A stretch of 42,919 nucleotides of DNA, taken from the NCBI GenBank assembly GCA_050262615.1, contig JBLNEL010000291.1, positions 1 to 42,919 on the forward strand, written 5' to 3'. The number at the start of each line of letters is the position of its first letter. Within the stretch, counting starts at the first letter, position 1. This stretch comes from JAUZPB01 sp050262615. GTDB taxonomy: Bacteria > Bacteroidota > Ignavibacteria > Ignavibacteriales > SURF-24. Positions 34,619 through 42,633 of this stretch are shown here, one piece after another. A program made the translations under genes and the position numbers. The notes beneath the pieces were generated by a model. That model was not told where the DNA came from and made no database searches. It worked only from the letters and a program-made list of their open reading frames with translations.

Positions 34619-36109
34619 ATGCCAGGTAAAAAAACTGCCGCAATCTCGGCAATGTTTCCCTTTATAAGCTACAAAAAAGGTTTTGTGGGTATCCACCACG
34701 AAAGCCTCGACAGTTTAATCTCAGACCCCCACAATAGTGAACATAAAACTGATAATATTGCGATCGAGAAGATCGGCAGGGCATTAAGAAGTAAGGATTC
34801 TGAAATAGAAAAACTTAAGGCTGAAATTTCAGAACTGAAACTGAAAAATGAAAAACTGCAGAATGAAAGCCTTCTCTTTGAAGAAAAATTGAACTTTACT
34901 GAACATACCGAAAAACAAAGCAAGTATTCTTTCGAGAAAATTGGCAGCGCAATTCAATACGCTCTTAAAACATTCGAAACTAATATCGAATTTTCTGCCT
35001 CTGTTGATAACAGCATTAAAACGATCTCTTCAGGCGTTCAGCAGCAGTTCGTCGAATCTGAATGCATCGCCGGATCAGTCGAAGAAGTTACGCAGACCCT
35101 CATTCAGAATGCCGGTAATACCCAGTCTGTACTAAAAATAGCTTTGAATGCACGCGAAAAATCTCACACTGGAGTAAAAATTGCAAATAGTGTTAAAGAA
35201 AGGATCGGCTGCATAGATAATAAAACTAAAGATACTCATAAAAAAGTCGAAGGACTTGTAAATGAAATGAAGCAGATTGGCGAGGTTGCCTTAATTATTA
35301 GCGATATTGCAGACCAGACAAACCTTTTAGCCTTAAATGCTGCAATTGAAGCTGCCCGCGCAGGTGAACAGGGACGTGGCTTTGCTGTCGTTGCAGACGA
35401 GGTCCGTAAGCTTGCTGAACGTACAACAAAAGCTACTAAGGAAATTGGCACAATCGTCAGATCCCTTCAGAATGAAGTAAATTCAGTTGGAAATATGATG
35501 AACGACGTGAGCTCTGAGGTTAGACAGGAGCTCGGTCACGCTGAAGAACTTACAAGTAGCCTTAATGAAATAGAATCTCAGGCTGTTACTATTTCTGATT
35601 ACGTCAATCAGATTGCATCTTCATACGAAGAACAGAACGCTGCAATGGAATCTATCAGCCAGAGCATCATCCAGATGAAAGATAATAACGAACAGTCGGC
35701 TGAGACTTCAAGATCTGTTTCCGTCGAAACCGAAGAAACAAAAAATAACGCCTATAGAAACTACGATAGACTCCTTATCAGCGTCGCAAAATCAGACCAT
35801 ATAAACTGGGTTAATAATATAGTCGAAAATGTTGTCCGCCACCGCGAGGTGGATGTAAATAAACTGACAGACCACCTGAACTGCCGCTTCGGAAAATGGT
35901 ATAACTCAGAGGCAAGATCAAGATATGGCCACCTGAGAGTTTTTTCTGAGATCCACCCGATACACGTCGAAGTCCACAGAAAGGGAAAGGAAATGGTTGA
36001 AAACTGCAGAAATAAAAAAGCTGAGGAAGCAAAAAAATGCATTTCTGAAATTGAGTCTATGCGCGATAAGATATTATCCCTCCTGGATGAACTCGAAAGA
36101 GCCGTTTAA
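34619..36109 (+). CDS. Cytoplasmic methyl-accepting chemotaxis protein with CZB zinc-binding domain
   Basis: 496 residues with no membrane segment, so a soluble chemoreceptor. The N terminus (1-100) is charged coiled coil (SEIEKLKAEISELKLKNEKL). The signalling domain covers about 110-385, with the conserved hairpin tip DQTNLLALNAAIEAARAG (232-249) and GRGFAVVADEVRKLAERT. The C-terminal CZB domain (about 390-495) has the zinc ligands H394 (HINW), C422 in CRFGKWY, and H449 and H453 in a HxxxH arrangement. CZB domains bind zinc and can respond to zinc or to oxidants such as hypochlorite through the cysteine. AAGGA lies six bases before the ATG. No chemotaxis operon is adjacent, and the input at the N terminus is unknown. 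Confidence 0.92.
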   Translation: MPGKKTAAISAMFPFISYKKGFVGIHHESLDSLISDPHNSEHKTDNIAIEKIGRALRSKDSEIEKLKAEISELKLKNEKLQNESLLFEEKLNFTEHTEKQSKYSFEKIGSAIQYALKTFETNIEFSASVDNSIKTISSGVQQQFVESECIAGSVEEVTQTLIQNAGNTQSVLKIALNAREKSHTGVKIANSVKERIGCIDNKTKDTHKKVEGLVNEMKQIGEVALIISDIADQTNLLALNAAIEAARAGEQGRGFAVVADEVRKLAERTTKATKEIGTIVRSLQNEVNSVGNMMNDVSSEVRQELGHAEELTSSLNEIESQAVTISDYVNQIASSYEEQNAAMESISQSIIQMKDNNEQSAETSRSVSVETEETKNNAYRNYDRLLISVAKSDHINWVNNIVENVVRHREVDVNKLTDHLNCRFGKWYNSEARSRYGHLRVFSEIHPIHVEVHRKGKEMVENCRNKKAEEAKKCISEIESMRDKILSLLDELERAV

Positions 36110-36135
36110 TAAAACTTTAAAAAAGACCCTCTGCA

Positions 36136-36470
36136 TGTACTGCTCCCCAGAAGTGGGACATTAAATAGGGGTTATTTAGTAAAATGGTTTCTGTATTCAA
36201 CAGGAGCCATTTTTTTAATTTTAACTGGATTCTGCCAGTATTGTAAAATTTAATGTAGTTCTCTACTTCCTTTATCATATCTTCCAAAGATGTAAAGTTC
36301 TGCAAATATACCAATTCAGATTTTAAATTGAGAAAAAAAGCATTCACAGGGAGCATTATCCAGACAATTCCCTCTATTTGTCCTTTGCTTGCTATTGTTT
36401 AAAATAGAAAACCCCTAAAAGTGAAACAAAAATATTTTTATTATTTGTCCCACTTAAAGGGTTCAGTACA
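36136..36470. mobile_element. Internally deleted IS3-family (IS150-type) element, MITE-like remnant
   Basis: Imperfect terminal inverted repeats are at 36136-36160 and 36446-36470. Both read TGTACTG inward from the outer end and share AAGTGGGACA after a variable centre. Between them is only the 3' end of a transposase gene; orfA and most of orfB are gone, leaving 335 bp. Flanking bases (GCA on the left, TAG on the right) do not form a target-site duplication, so it may be old or rearranged. TGTACTG ends are characteristic of IS150-type IS3 elements in my recollection. Confidence 0.8.
36172..36378 (-). pseudogene. Fragment of IS3-family transposase (orfB, C-terminal end)
   Basis: Read on the minus strand: RGNCLDNAPCECFF in one frame (36378 to about 36339), then LNLKSELVYLQNF and YIKFYNTGRIQLKLKK in a second, then MAPVEYRNHFTK and TAA in a third (stop 36172-36174). 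These are the conserved last motifs of the IS3 integrase core, including the end of DDE with E in CE-FF. Frame changes fall at 7-base homopolymer runs: 36333-36339 and 36210-36216. One looks like an added base and the other like a lost base. Everything upstream of the first motif is missing, so it cannot be active. Confidence 0.85.
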
Positions 36471-36554
36471 TAGTGAGGGGCTTTTATTTTATATTTATTG
36501 GTAAAAAATAATATTCTTTATTCAATAAAAGTACTTATCCCAAATAGACAAGTG

Positions 36555-38585
36555 TTATTTCAACAAGGTCATTTTTTTGGTTTCTATATAGCTACCGCAC
36601 TGAAATTTATATATGTATATTCCGCTCGGGAGTTTACTACCATCAAAACCTACTGTATACTCACCTGCAGCTTTTACTTCATTTACGATATCTCCTACTT
36701 TACAACCTAATACATCATAAATTTGTAGGCTAACCGTACTAGGACTTTTTATTGTATAGTTAATCTGTGTCACTGGATTAAAAGGATTCGGATAATTCTG
36801 TTTTAACCCCCATGATTCAACTTTGGAAATAGAGGTATTATCTAAAGTTTTTCCGAGGGGTTCAGCTCTCTCAGTGACTTCATCGCTAAAGACTGAATAT
36901 AAATTTTGATTATCTTTTGCCTTAATTTTGTAAATGGGAGTGAAATCTCCACCTCCAGGGGCATAATAATATTCATCATCGATAAAATAATTATTACCAG
37001 TGATTCCAATAACATACCATACATTTCCAGTTAAATTTACAACCTTCCTGGAAATTTCATAAGAAACAACTCCCTCAGAAGATAAAGCACTTTCCCAACT
37101 TAATCGCATATGGTTATTGCTAGTATTACCACCTAATTTTAGATTTTGAGGCTTTGAAGGAGCACCTGCATATGGATTTGTAAAATAGAAGTTCACAGAA
37201 ATATCACCTCCCATATTACCAGAAGTCAATTCCATTGTAAAATTCGCATAACTGGCTCTTGGATTACTAGCTGGTGAAAATACCTGATTATAATTCATAT
37301 TGAAATAATTATTTTGACATCCCAACCAATCAGGATGTGATTTCACACCGGATGTTGTATTTACTCTTACCAAGTCTAATTCACTTTCTCCATTTAAAGG
37401 AGAAGGATATTCTCTTACAAATGGAAATACATATTCACCGCCTCCCATATCTTTCCAATACCATTTCCCATCTGCTACTTGAATATCAAGTGTATTTCCG
37501 TAGCCGTAGGATTGTGATATTAAAATTCCTCTACCAGGCAACATAAGAGGCCCTTGATTGTAAAATTTCCAAGAATTTTCGTAATAATTTATACCTTCGT
37601 GATTTTCAATATAATAATATCCAGTGTTAGAAGTTGGAATCTTGCATGCAAAGTTGGTGGTTAACGCATCTGTGATTACATAATTTATCTGATTTGATGT
37701 AATCAGTGTTGGTGTTACCCAACCTAATAGCTCTCTTTCATATGCATTCATCACACCCCCACCACCATCTGTATCCATAAGCCCATGATGACGAGTATGA
37801 CTTAAATGTATGTCTCCTCCAAGATTATCACCAAATAAATAGTGACCTATTTCGTGACAAATTATAGGTAGTTGTTCATGTGCATCATAAATATTATGCT
37901 GGAATGTACCAGAACCAAAATCACCTGCTTTAATCTTCACTCCGTCTTTTATTATCTCTGAGCGACCACCTGGAAAGGTATTATATTCTCCTGTAAGGGA
38001 GGCAATTCCTTGATAAGCATCGTAATCAATTTGTCCCGTAGGTGCAATCCTAAAGCATATTGCAATCATATCAGCAATACCATCATGATTGTTATCATAG
38101 TCCGAGAAATTAACATAAGGAGATATTCCATTAATTATTTCTTCCGTCAAATAACTTATATTTCTAGAACTGTCTCTTGAATAATAACTACTTTCGTGCT
38201 GTGGAATATACAATATTGGACAGACATCCCCTATTACATCAAATGTATTATGCGACATTGTCTTAAAATATCCACTAATACTTGGGTTAAAATAATTGCT
38301 CATTACAGTAGAAGAAATTGTTTGGCTGGTCCATGAAGGTAGAGTATTTTGAGAAGAAGGCCATAAATTTGTATTTGGTGCTAAATCAAAAGTGTCATCA
38401 ATAAATTTACAATAAACAATAAGCATTCTAAATGTTCCAGTATGTGGAATAAGGTTCATTGTACTATTGACGCTTGACGTTGCGTTAATTGATGATGAGT
38501 TCAAGTACATTCCGCAAGTACCTTGAGCATAACTTTTACCAATTAATAGCAATGTCAAAATAATGATAATTGTTCTGTGTTTCAT
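36555..38585 (-). CDS. Secreted M6-type metalloprotease with T9SS sorting domain
   Basis: 676 residues from ATG 38585; a longer frame from 38630 would put 15 residues before the signal peptide (KHRTIIIILTLLLIGKSYAQ). The zinc site is HEIGH (residues 244-248), followed by HHGLMDTDGGGGVMNAYERELLGW, typical of the M6 (immune inhibitor A-like) family. A calcium-type loop DYDNNHDGIADM lies at 162-173. Then come a beta-rich region, a fibronectin III-like domain (APSKPQNLKLGG, RLSWESALSSEGVVSYEISRK) and the sorting domain (NYPNPFNPVTQINYTI, LQIYDVLGCKVGDIVNEVK, ETKKMTLLK). It should be an exported peptidase anchored or released at the cell surface. Nearby is a decayed IS element; codons are more AT-rich than in neighbours such as recB, suggesting possible transfer. 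Confidence 0.88.
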   Translation of the reverse strand: MKHRTIIIILTLLLIGKSYAQGTCGMYLNSSSINATSSVNSTMNLIPHTGTFRMLIVYCKFIDDTFDLAPNTNLWPSSQNTLPSWTSQTISSTVMSNYFNPSISGYFKTMSHNTFDVIGDVCPILYIPQHESSYYSRDSSRNISYLTEEIINGISPYVNFSDYDNNHDGIADMIAICFRIAPTGQIDYDAYQGIASLTGEYNTFPGGRSEIIKDGVKIKAGDFGSGTFQHNIYDAHEQLPIICHEIGHYLFGDNLGGDIHLSHTRHHGLMDTDGGGGVMNAYERELLGWVTPTLITSNQINYVITDALTTNFACKIPTSNTGYYYIENHEGINYYENSWKFYNQGPLMLPGRGILISQSYGYGNTLDIQVADGKWYWKDMGGGEYVFPFVREYPSPLNGESELDLVRVNTTSGVKSHPDWLGCQNNYFNMNYNQVFSPASNPRASYANFTMELTSGNMGGDISVNFYFTNPYAGAPSKPQNLKLGGNTSNNHMRLSWESALSSEGVVSYEISRKVVNLTGNVWYVIGITGNNYFIDDEYYYAPGGGDFTPIYKIKAKDNQNLYSVFSDEVTERAEPLGKTLDNTSISKVESWGLKQNYPNPFNPVTQINYTIKSPSTVSLQIYDVLGCKVGDIVNEVKAAGEYTVGFDGSKLPSGIYIYKFQCGSYIETKKMTLLK

Positions 38586-38677
38586 AACGACTTTGCCTTT
38601 TGAATTATTAGATATTTTTTGCAAGTACAAGAGCAGAACAAAAGATTGATAATTCGATTTTATTCCATGTTTTTTCC

Positions 38678-40297
38678 TTATTTGATTAAAGCTATTTTCC
38701 TGTTCTTTATTGTAGTTGATAAACTGCCCTCAGTAATATCTAACCTCAAGAGGTAACATCCGCTTGAGACTGTGTTCCCATCTTCATCTTTCCCGTCCCA
38801 AATGACTTCATAAATACCTGAAGGTTTATCGCTGTTTATCAGGCATTTTATCATTTGTCCTGTAACTGAATAGATATCTAATCTCACCTGCGAATTTTTA
38901 TTCAGTCTGTATCTGATCTTTGTTGACGAATTAAAAGGATTGGGAAAATTCTCCAGCAGAGCGAAATCATCCGGAGCATTGGTTTCTTCCTGCACAGATG
39001 TAGTTATGCGCGCAGTGTCTCCGTGACTAATACCGTTAATTACTGCTCCTACTAAACTTTTTGTTCCATAACCCTCTAATCCAATATACCTGGGTCCAAG
39101 GTCCTTCACAAAACTTACATCATGACCTGCAGTGGTTCTTTTACGGCTCATAAATAAGCCAAATGCGTTTAGGTTTAACAAGTCATCATATTTAGCGTAT
39201 TTATTATCAATTCTATAATAACCATAATTGATAAAATTAAATGTATCTCCGACAGCAGCGCTTAACCTGTATCTCAGCACAACTTCTTTCAAATCACCTG
39301 TATATTGAAAGATATTGCCGTTGCTGTCAATCCTTTCGTAAATGTATGATGATGAATACGGAGTAGTTGCTCGGAATGTCTCTGATTTTATTTTTTTATA
39401 AGTATTCCCATCATAAAGCACTGTATCTTTTATAACCCGCCTTATTTCTGTTGTTATATATCCCACTGTTGGCTGAGAATATTTCCACATGTCACCAATG
39501 TGTAGAGGATAGTATCTGCCCCAGTCAGTTTTGCTGTTCTTAAATGCAAGTAATTCACCATAGCTGATGCTGTCGATAATTGCTCCCCAAAACCTCTGTT
39601 CTATAGGAACAGTACTAATATCAGTTCTTCCCTGCAAATATGTAAGTCCGAATTTTTCTATTACTGTCACAATCATCCATGATTGCAATAGTGTATCAAT
39701 CAGTTCAAAGTCAAAAGCCTTCAGTGTTTCATTGAATCCAGTAACATTATAGATGCTCCTTACTTTCCAAAACTTGTCAGGGTATTGTGAAGGGTAAGTC
39801 TCACCAGTTAATTTTGTAAAGTCATAGAGCAGCTTATCTTTATTGTTATAAAACGTATATACGTTTCCTATTGAGTCAATTCTCTGGTATTCATATTCAG
39901 GCTGGCTGCTTTCACTGTTGGATAATGAGCTCCACTCTATAATCTTATATTTAATTCCATTTGAAAGAGTGGTATCATTTAAGACTTCTTTTTTTCTTGA
40001 GGTCCATACTCTTTCTTTAAATACAAGGATTTCTGCTTTGTCTCCGTTGATAAGATGGTAGTTAAAGTCACTTTTATTTACAGATTTATTCCTTGTGCTT
40101 CTATAAAGGATTTTACTAGTTCTCTCGCTTCCTTCAATTTTATAAAAGAAGCTGTTCTCCGTTTTATACAATTGGAGATTAATAGGAACATCTGGCCTTG
40201 GACTTTTCTCCTGTGGATTTATACAGTTATTGATCAACAATATTGTGGTAATAATAAAATAACTAAGTAAGTAACAAGTATTTTTGGAATGTCTCAT
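38678..40297 (-). CDS. Lipoprotein with duplicated module and T9SS/FlgD-like C-terminal domain
   Basis: 539 residues. The signal peptide ends in LINNC (Cys25), a lipobox, yet the C terminus (from about 452) is a sorting-type domain: ENFPNPFNSSTKIRYRL, VTGQMIKCL, DGKDEDGNTVSSGCYLLRL and a basic end KNRKIALIK. The DGKDExGNxVxSGxY pattern is the FlgD Ig-like form. The body looks duplicated: YEYQRIDSIGNVYTFYNNKDKLLYDF and then YIYERIDSNGNIFQYTGDLKEVVLRY; and RFWGAIIDSISYGELLAF, then VGAVINGISHGDTARI. No activity is recognised. Having both a lipid anchor and a T9SS-type domain is odd. AT-rich like its neighbour. Confidence 0.78.
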   Translation of the reverse strand: MRHSKNTCYLLSYFIITTILLINNCINPQEKSPRPDVPINLQLYKTENSFFYKIEGSERTSKILYRSTRNKSVNKSDFNYHLINGDKAEILVFKERVWTSRKKEVLNDTTLSNGIKYKIIEWSSLSNSESSQPEYEYQRIDSIGNVYTFYNNKDKLLYDFTKLTGETYPSQYPDKFWKVRSIYNVTGFNETLKAFDFELIDTLLQSWMIVTVIEKFGLTYLQGRTDISTVPIEQRFWGAIIDSISYGELLAFKNSKTDWGRYYPLHIGDMWKYSQPTVGYITTEIRRVIKDTVLYDGNTYKKIKSETFRATTPYSSSYIYERIDSNGNIFQYTGDLKEVVLRYRLSAAVGDTFNFINYGYYRIDNKYAKYDDLLNLNAFGLFMSRKRTTAGHDVSFVKDLGPRYIGLEGYGTKSLVGAVINGISHGDTARITTSVQEETNAPDDFALLENFPNPFNSSTKIRYRLNKNSQVRLDIYSVTGQMIKCLINSDKPSGIYEVIWDGKDEDGNTVSSGCYLLRLDITEGSLSTTIKNRKIALIK

Positions 40298-40774
40298 ATC
40301 GCCGTCCCAATTAATAAGCTGTTTTTTGAGATGTGTATATAATATAATTTGTTACAATTAATATGATAAACGATCTATATGCATTTTGAATGTCTTATCA
40401 TGTCGGAAATGAACAAACCTTTCTATGCCTTTTTTCCCAGATAACCTGAACGTATTCATGTAGTCATTTTACTTTAAATAATTATGTAAGTCATTGGAGG
40501 TATAATTTAATAGCAATAGACGAATTTTATTTCTTAAACTGTAAGAATAATTTAATAAACAGATAATAGTAACACAAAATATATTTTAATTCTGTTGCAA
40601 GCTATGCAAAAAGCGATGTGCCAGGTCCTCTGGATGATCTAAACATCACAAGGGCCTTTTTTGTTGCTTAAAATCATTTTCATATTTCAGTATTATTTTC
40701 TATTATTGCATCATAACTGACAGACAAATTTTATATAGATTTTTTACAAGTAACAGGTTTTCTCCGCTTAAAAT
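40298..40774. other. 477-base gap without a recognisable gene
   Basis: No coding frame of useful length or tRNA is visible. The left part should hold the promoter of the minus-strand lipoprotein gene and the right part the promoter of the SpoIIM-like gene. The one clear feature is the hairpin with a T tract at 40623-40663. Sequence is strongly AT-rich. Confidence 0.6.
40623..40663 (+). terminator. Terminator-like hairpin with no gene upstream on its strand
   Basis: AGGTCCT (40623-40629) pairs with AGGGCCT (40651-40657, one G-U pair), then GATG with CATC closes the top around ATCTAAA. TTTTTTG follows. Plus-strand transcription would have to come from the gap itself, so it may end a small RNA or insulate the next gene. 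Confidence 0.55.
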
Positions 40775-41752
40775 ATGAGAGAAGTAACTTTCTTAAAGAA
40801 AAATGCTGAAAGATGGAAGAGCTTTGAGGCTCTGCTCGATGATCAGAAGCCCTCAGACCCTGATAAACTGGCAGGACTGTTTATTCAGCTTACTGACGAC
40901 CTCTCGTATGCCAGAACTTTCTATCCCGAAAGCAAGACTATAAACTACCTGAACGCGCTTACTGTAAAAGCACACCGCAGGATCTATAAAAATAAAAAGG
41001 AAGACCGCAAAAGTATAATTAAATTCTGGACAGATGAGCTTCCGCGCCTTTTTTATAAACATAGGCTCGTCTTGCTTATTTCCTTTATAATTACTTTGCT
41101 TTCGTTTTTGGCAGGAATCCTCTCTGCTGCTAATGACAGCCGCTTCGTTAGAGTTGTAATGGGCGACTCTTATGTCAATATGACAGAGGAAAATATCGAA
41201 AAGGGCGACCCTATGTCTGTCTATAAAAAAATGAACGAGGTCGATATGTTCCTCGGTATTACTTTTAATAACATCCGGGTCTCTTTCTTTGCTTTCGTTA
41301 TGGGACTGCTGTTTTCATTCGGAACAGGATATATTCTTTTTGTAAATGGCGTTATGCTCGGAGCTTTCGAGTATTTCTTCTTCCAGCATGACTACCTGCT
41401 TAAATCCCTCCTGACTGTCTTTATACATGGAACTCTCGAGATATCTTCTATAATAATTGCCGGAGGCGCTGGCATTCTCCTCGGTAAAAGCTTTATTATG
41501 CCCGGTACTTTCAGCCGAAGGGATTCTTTTATGAATGCCTCAAGAGACGGAGTTAAAATTATTATTGGACTGATTCCGCTGTTTATCGTTGCAGGCTTTT
41601 TTGAAGGATTTGTTACTAGACATACTGAAATGCCTGTATTTTTTAATCTTTTTATAATTATTTCTTCACTTACATTTATTATCTGGTATGTGATAATTTA
41701 TCCTAAACAACTGGAAAAAGGAGTGGTATATGGAACAGACGGGAAAAATTGA
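40775..41752 (+). CDS. SpoIIM-like integral membrane protein (DUF95 family)
   Basis: 325 residues. A soluble N-terminal part (about 1-95) is followed by about five membrane helices: LVLLISFIITLLSFLAGIL; VSFFAFVMGLLFSFGTGYILFVNGVMLGA; LLTVFIHGTLEISSIIIAGGAGI; GVKIIIGLIPLFIVAGFFEGF; FNLFIIISSLTFIIWYVIIY. The FIHGTLEISSIIIAGGAG segment is the hallmark of the stage II sporulation protein M family. In Bacteroidota the homologue is not about sporulation: it sits in an operon with membrane proteins, DUF4129, MoxR and DUF58 genes. Its C terminus overlaps the next gene's start by 23 bases. No clear ribosome binding site precedes the ATG at 40775. Confidence 0.88.
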   Translation: MREVTFLKKNAERWKSFEALLDDQKPSDPDKLAGLFIQLTDDLSYARTFYPESKTINYLNALTVKAHRRIYKNKKEDRKSIIKFWTDELPRLFYKHRLVLLISFIITLLSFLAGILSAANDSRFVRVVMGDSYVNMTEENIEKGDPMSVYKKMNEVDMFLGITFNNIRVSFFAFVMGLLFSFGTGYILFVNGVMLGAFEYFFFQHDYLLKSLLTVFIHGTLEISSIIIAGGAGILLGKSFIMPGTFSRRDSFMNASRDGVKIIIGLIPLFIVAGFFEGFVTRHTEMPVFFNLFIIISSLTFIIWYVIIYPKQLEKGVVYGTDGKN

Positions 41753-42554
41753 GTTCAGAAAGGTCAGGGACTTTGGCGAAACTATTAACGCTACGTTCGA
41801 ATTTCTGAAACAGAACTATAAGGGACTTGGACTTTCATTGCTCTATATCGCCGGACCGGCTGTGGTCTTGCATGGCATAGTAGCTGGAATGAATAATGTC
41901 GACGTAACTAACAGCAGATCCTTTAGCTTTAGCTTTGCTTATTTCCTTACTTTCCTGGTCTATATCGCCGTTACTCAGCTTGTTGTAAGCGTTTCCTACG
42001 GATATATAAACTTGTACCTCGATAATGAGAAAAAAGAATTCAGCGTCGATGAGGTCTGGGAAGAGGTTAAAAGAAATATTAAACCCTTGTTCTTAACTGG
42101 ACTGGTAAGCTTGTTTTTGATTTTACTTGCATCTCTGGCACTTATAATCCCGGGAATTTATTTCTCCGTCGTCCTAAGTATCGTCTTTATAGTTAAAATA
42201 AGAGAAAATGGAAAAATTCCTGATGCCATAGCAAGAAGCCGCTACCTTATTACAGGTAACTGGTGGTATACATTCGGACTTGTAATCATACTCTATATTA
42301 TTCAGTATGTCTTTACTTTCGTACTTGGCGTTCCGCAGAGCATCCTTATGTTTTCAGCTATGTTCGGACTCAGAGGCGAAACATCTTATGCCGGAAGCGT
42401 TATATTTATCCTTACAACTATCATAGCTTCATTCAGCAGCCTGTTTAATGTTATTTTCCATACCGGAATGTCTTTCCACTACTACAGCCAGCTCGAAAAG
42501 AAAGAGGCTGTTGGACTTATGGATAAATTAGACAGTATTAAAGAACCTGATTGA
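41730..42554 (+). CDS. Six-pass membrane protein, GPDPase membrane-domain-like
   Basis: 274 residues, with a cytoplasmic start (FRKVRDFGETINATFEFLKQNYKGLG) and about six helices. The segment LALIIPGIYFSVVLSIVFIVKIRENGKIPDAIARSRYLITGNWW is typical of the membrane domain found in glycerophosphoryl diester phosphodiesterase-linked and YciC-like proteins: PGIYF, then a helix with a conserved A-x-x-x-S-R-x-L. Function unknown. It overlaps the SpoIIM-like gene, with GGAG ten bases before its ATG, so the two are co-translated. In related Bacteroidota the neighbours of SpoIIM in this operon are similar. It ends in the 16-bp tandem repeat array at 42537-42633, which forms the spacer to the next gene. 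Confidence 0.78.
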   Translation: MEQTGKIEFRKVRDFGETINATFEFLKQNYKGLGLSLLYIAGPAVVLHGIVAGMNNVDVTNSRSFSFSFAYFLTFLVYIAVTQLVVSVSYGYINLYLDNEKKEFSVDEVWEEVKRNIKPLFLTGLVSLFLILLASLALIIPGIYFSVVLSIVFIVKIRENGKIPDAIARSRYLITGNWWYTFGLVIILYIIQYVFTFVLGVPQSILMFSAMFGLRGETSYAGSVIFILTTIIASFSSLFNVIFHTGMSFHYYSQLEKKEAVGLMDKLDSIKEPD

Positions 42555-42633
42555 TAAAGAACTGAACAGAAAAAGAACTGAACATAAAAAGAACTGAATT
42601 GATAAAGAACTGAACAGATAAAGAGCTTGCTTG
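42537..42633 (+). repeat. Six 16-17-bp tandem units spanning stop codon, spacer and next start codon
   Basis: Units: ATTAAAGAACCTGATTG (42537-42553), ATAAAGAACTGAACAG (42554-42569), AAAAAGAACTGAACAT (42570-42585), AAAAAGAACTGAATTG (42586-42601), ATAAAGAACTGAACAG (42602-42617) and ATAAAGAGCTTGCTTG (42618-42633). Units two and five are identical. The first holds the last codons of the upstream gene; its TGA stop is at 42552-42554. The last holds the TTG start (42631) of the next gene and its AAAGAG ribosome binding site. A 16-bp period shifts the frame each time, so it cannot have arisen as coding sequence. Confidence 0.9.
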
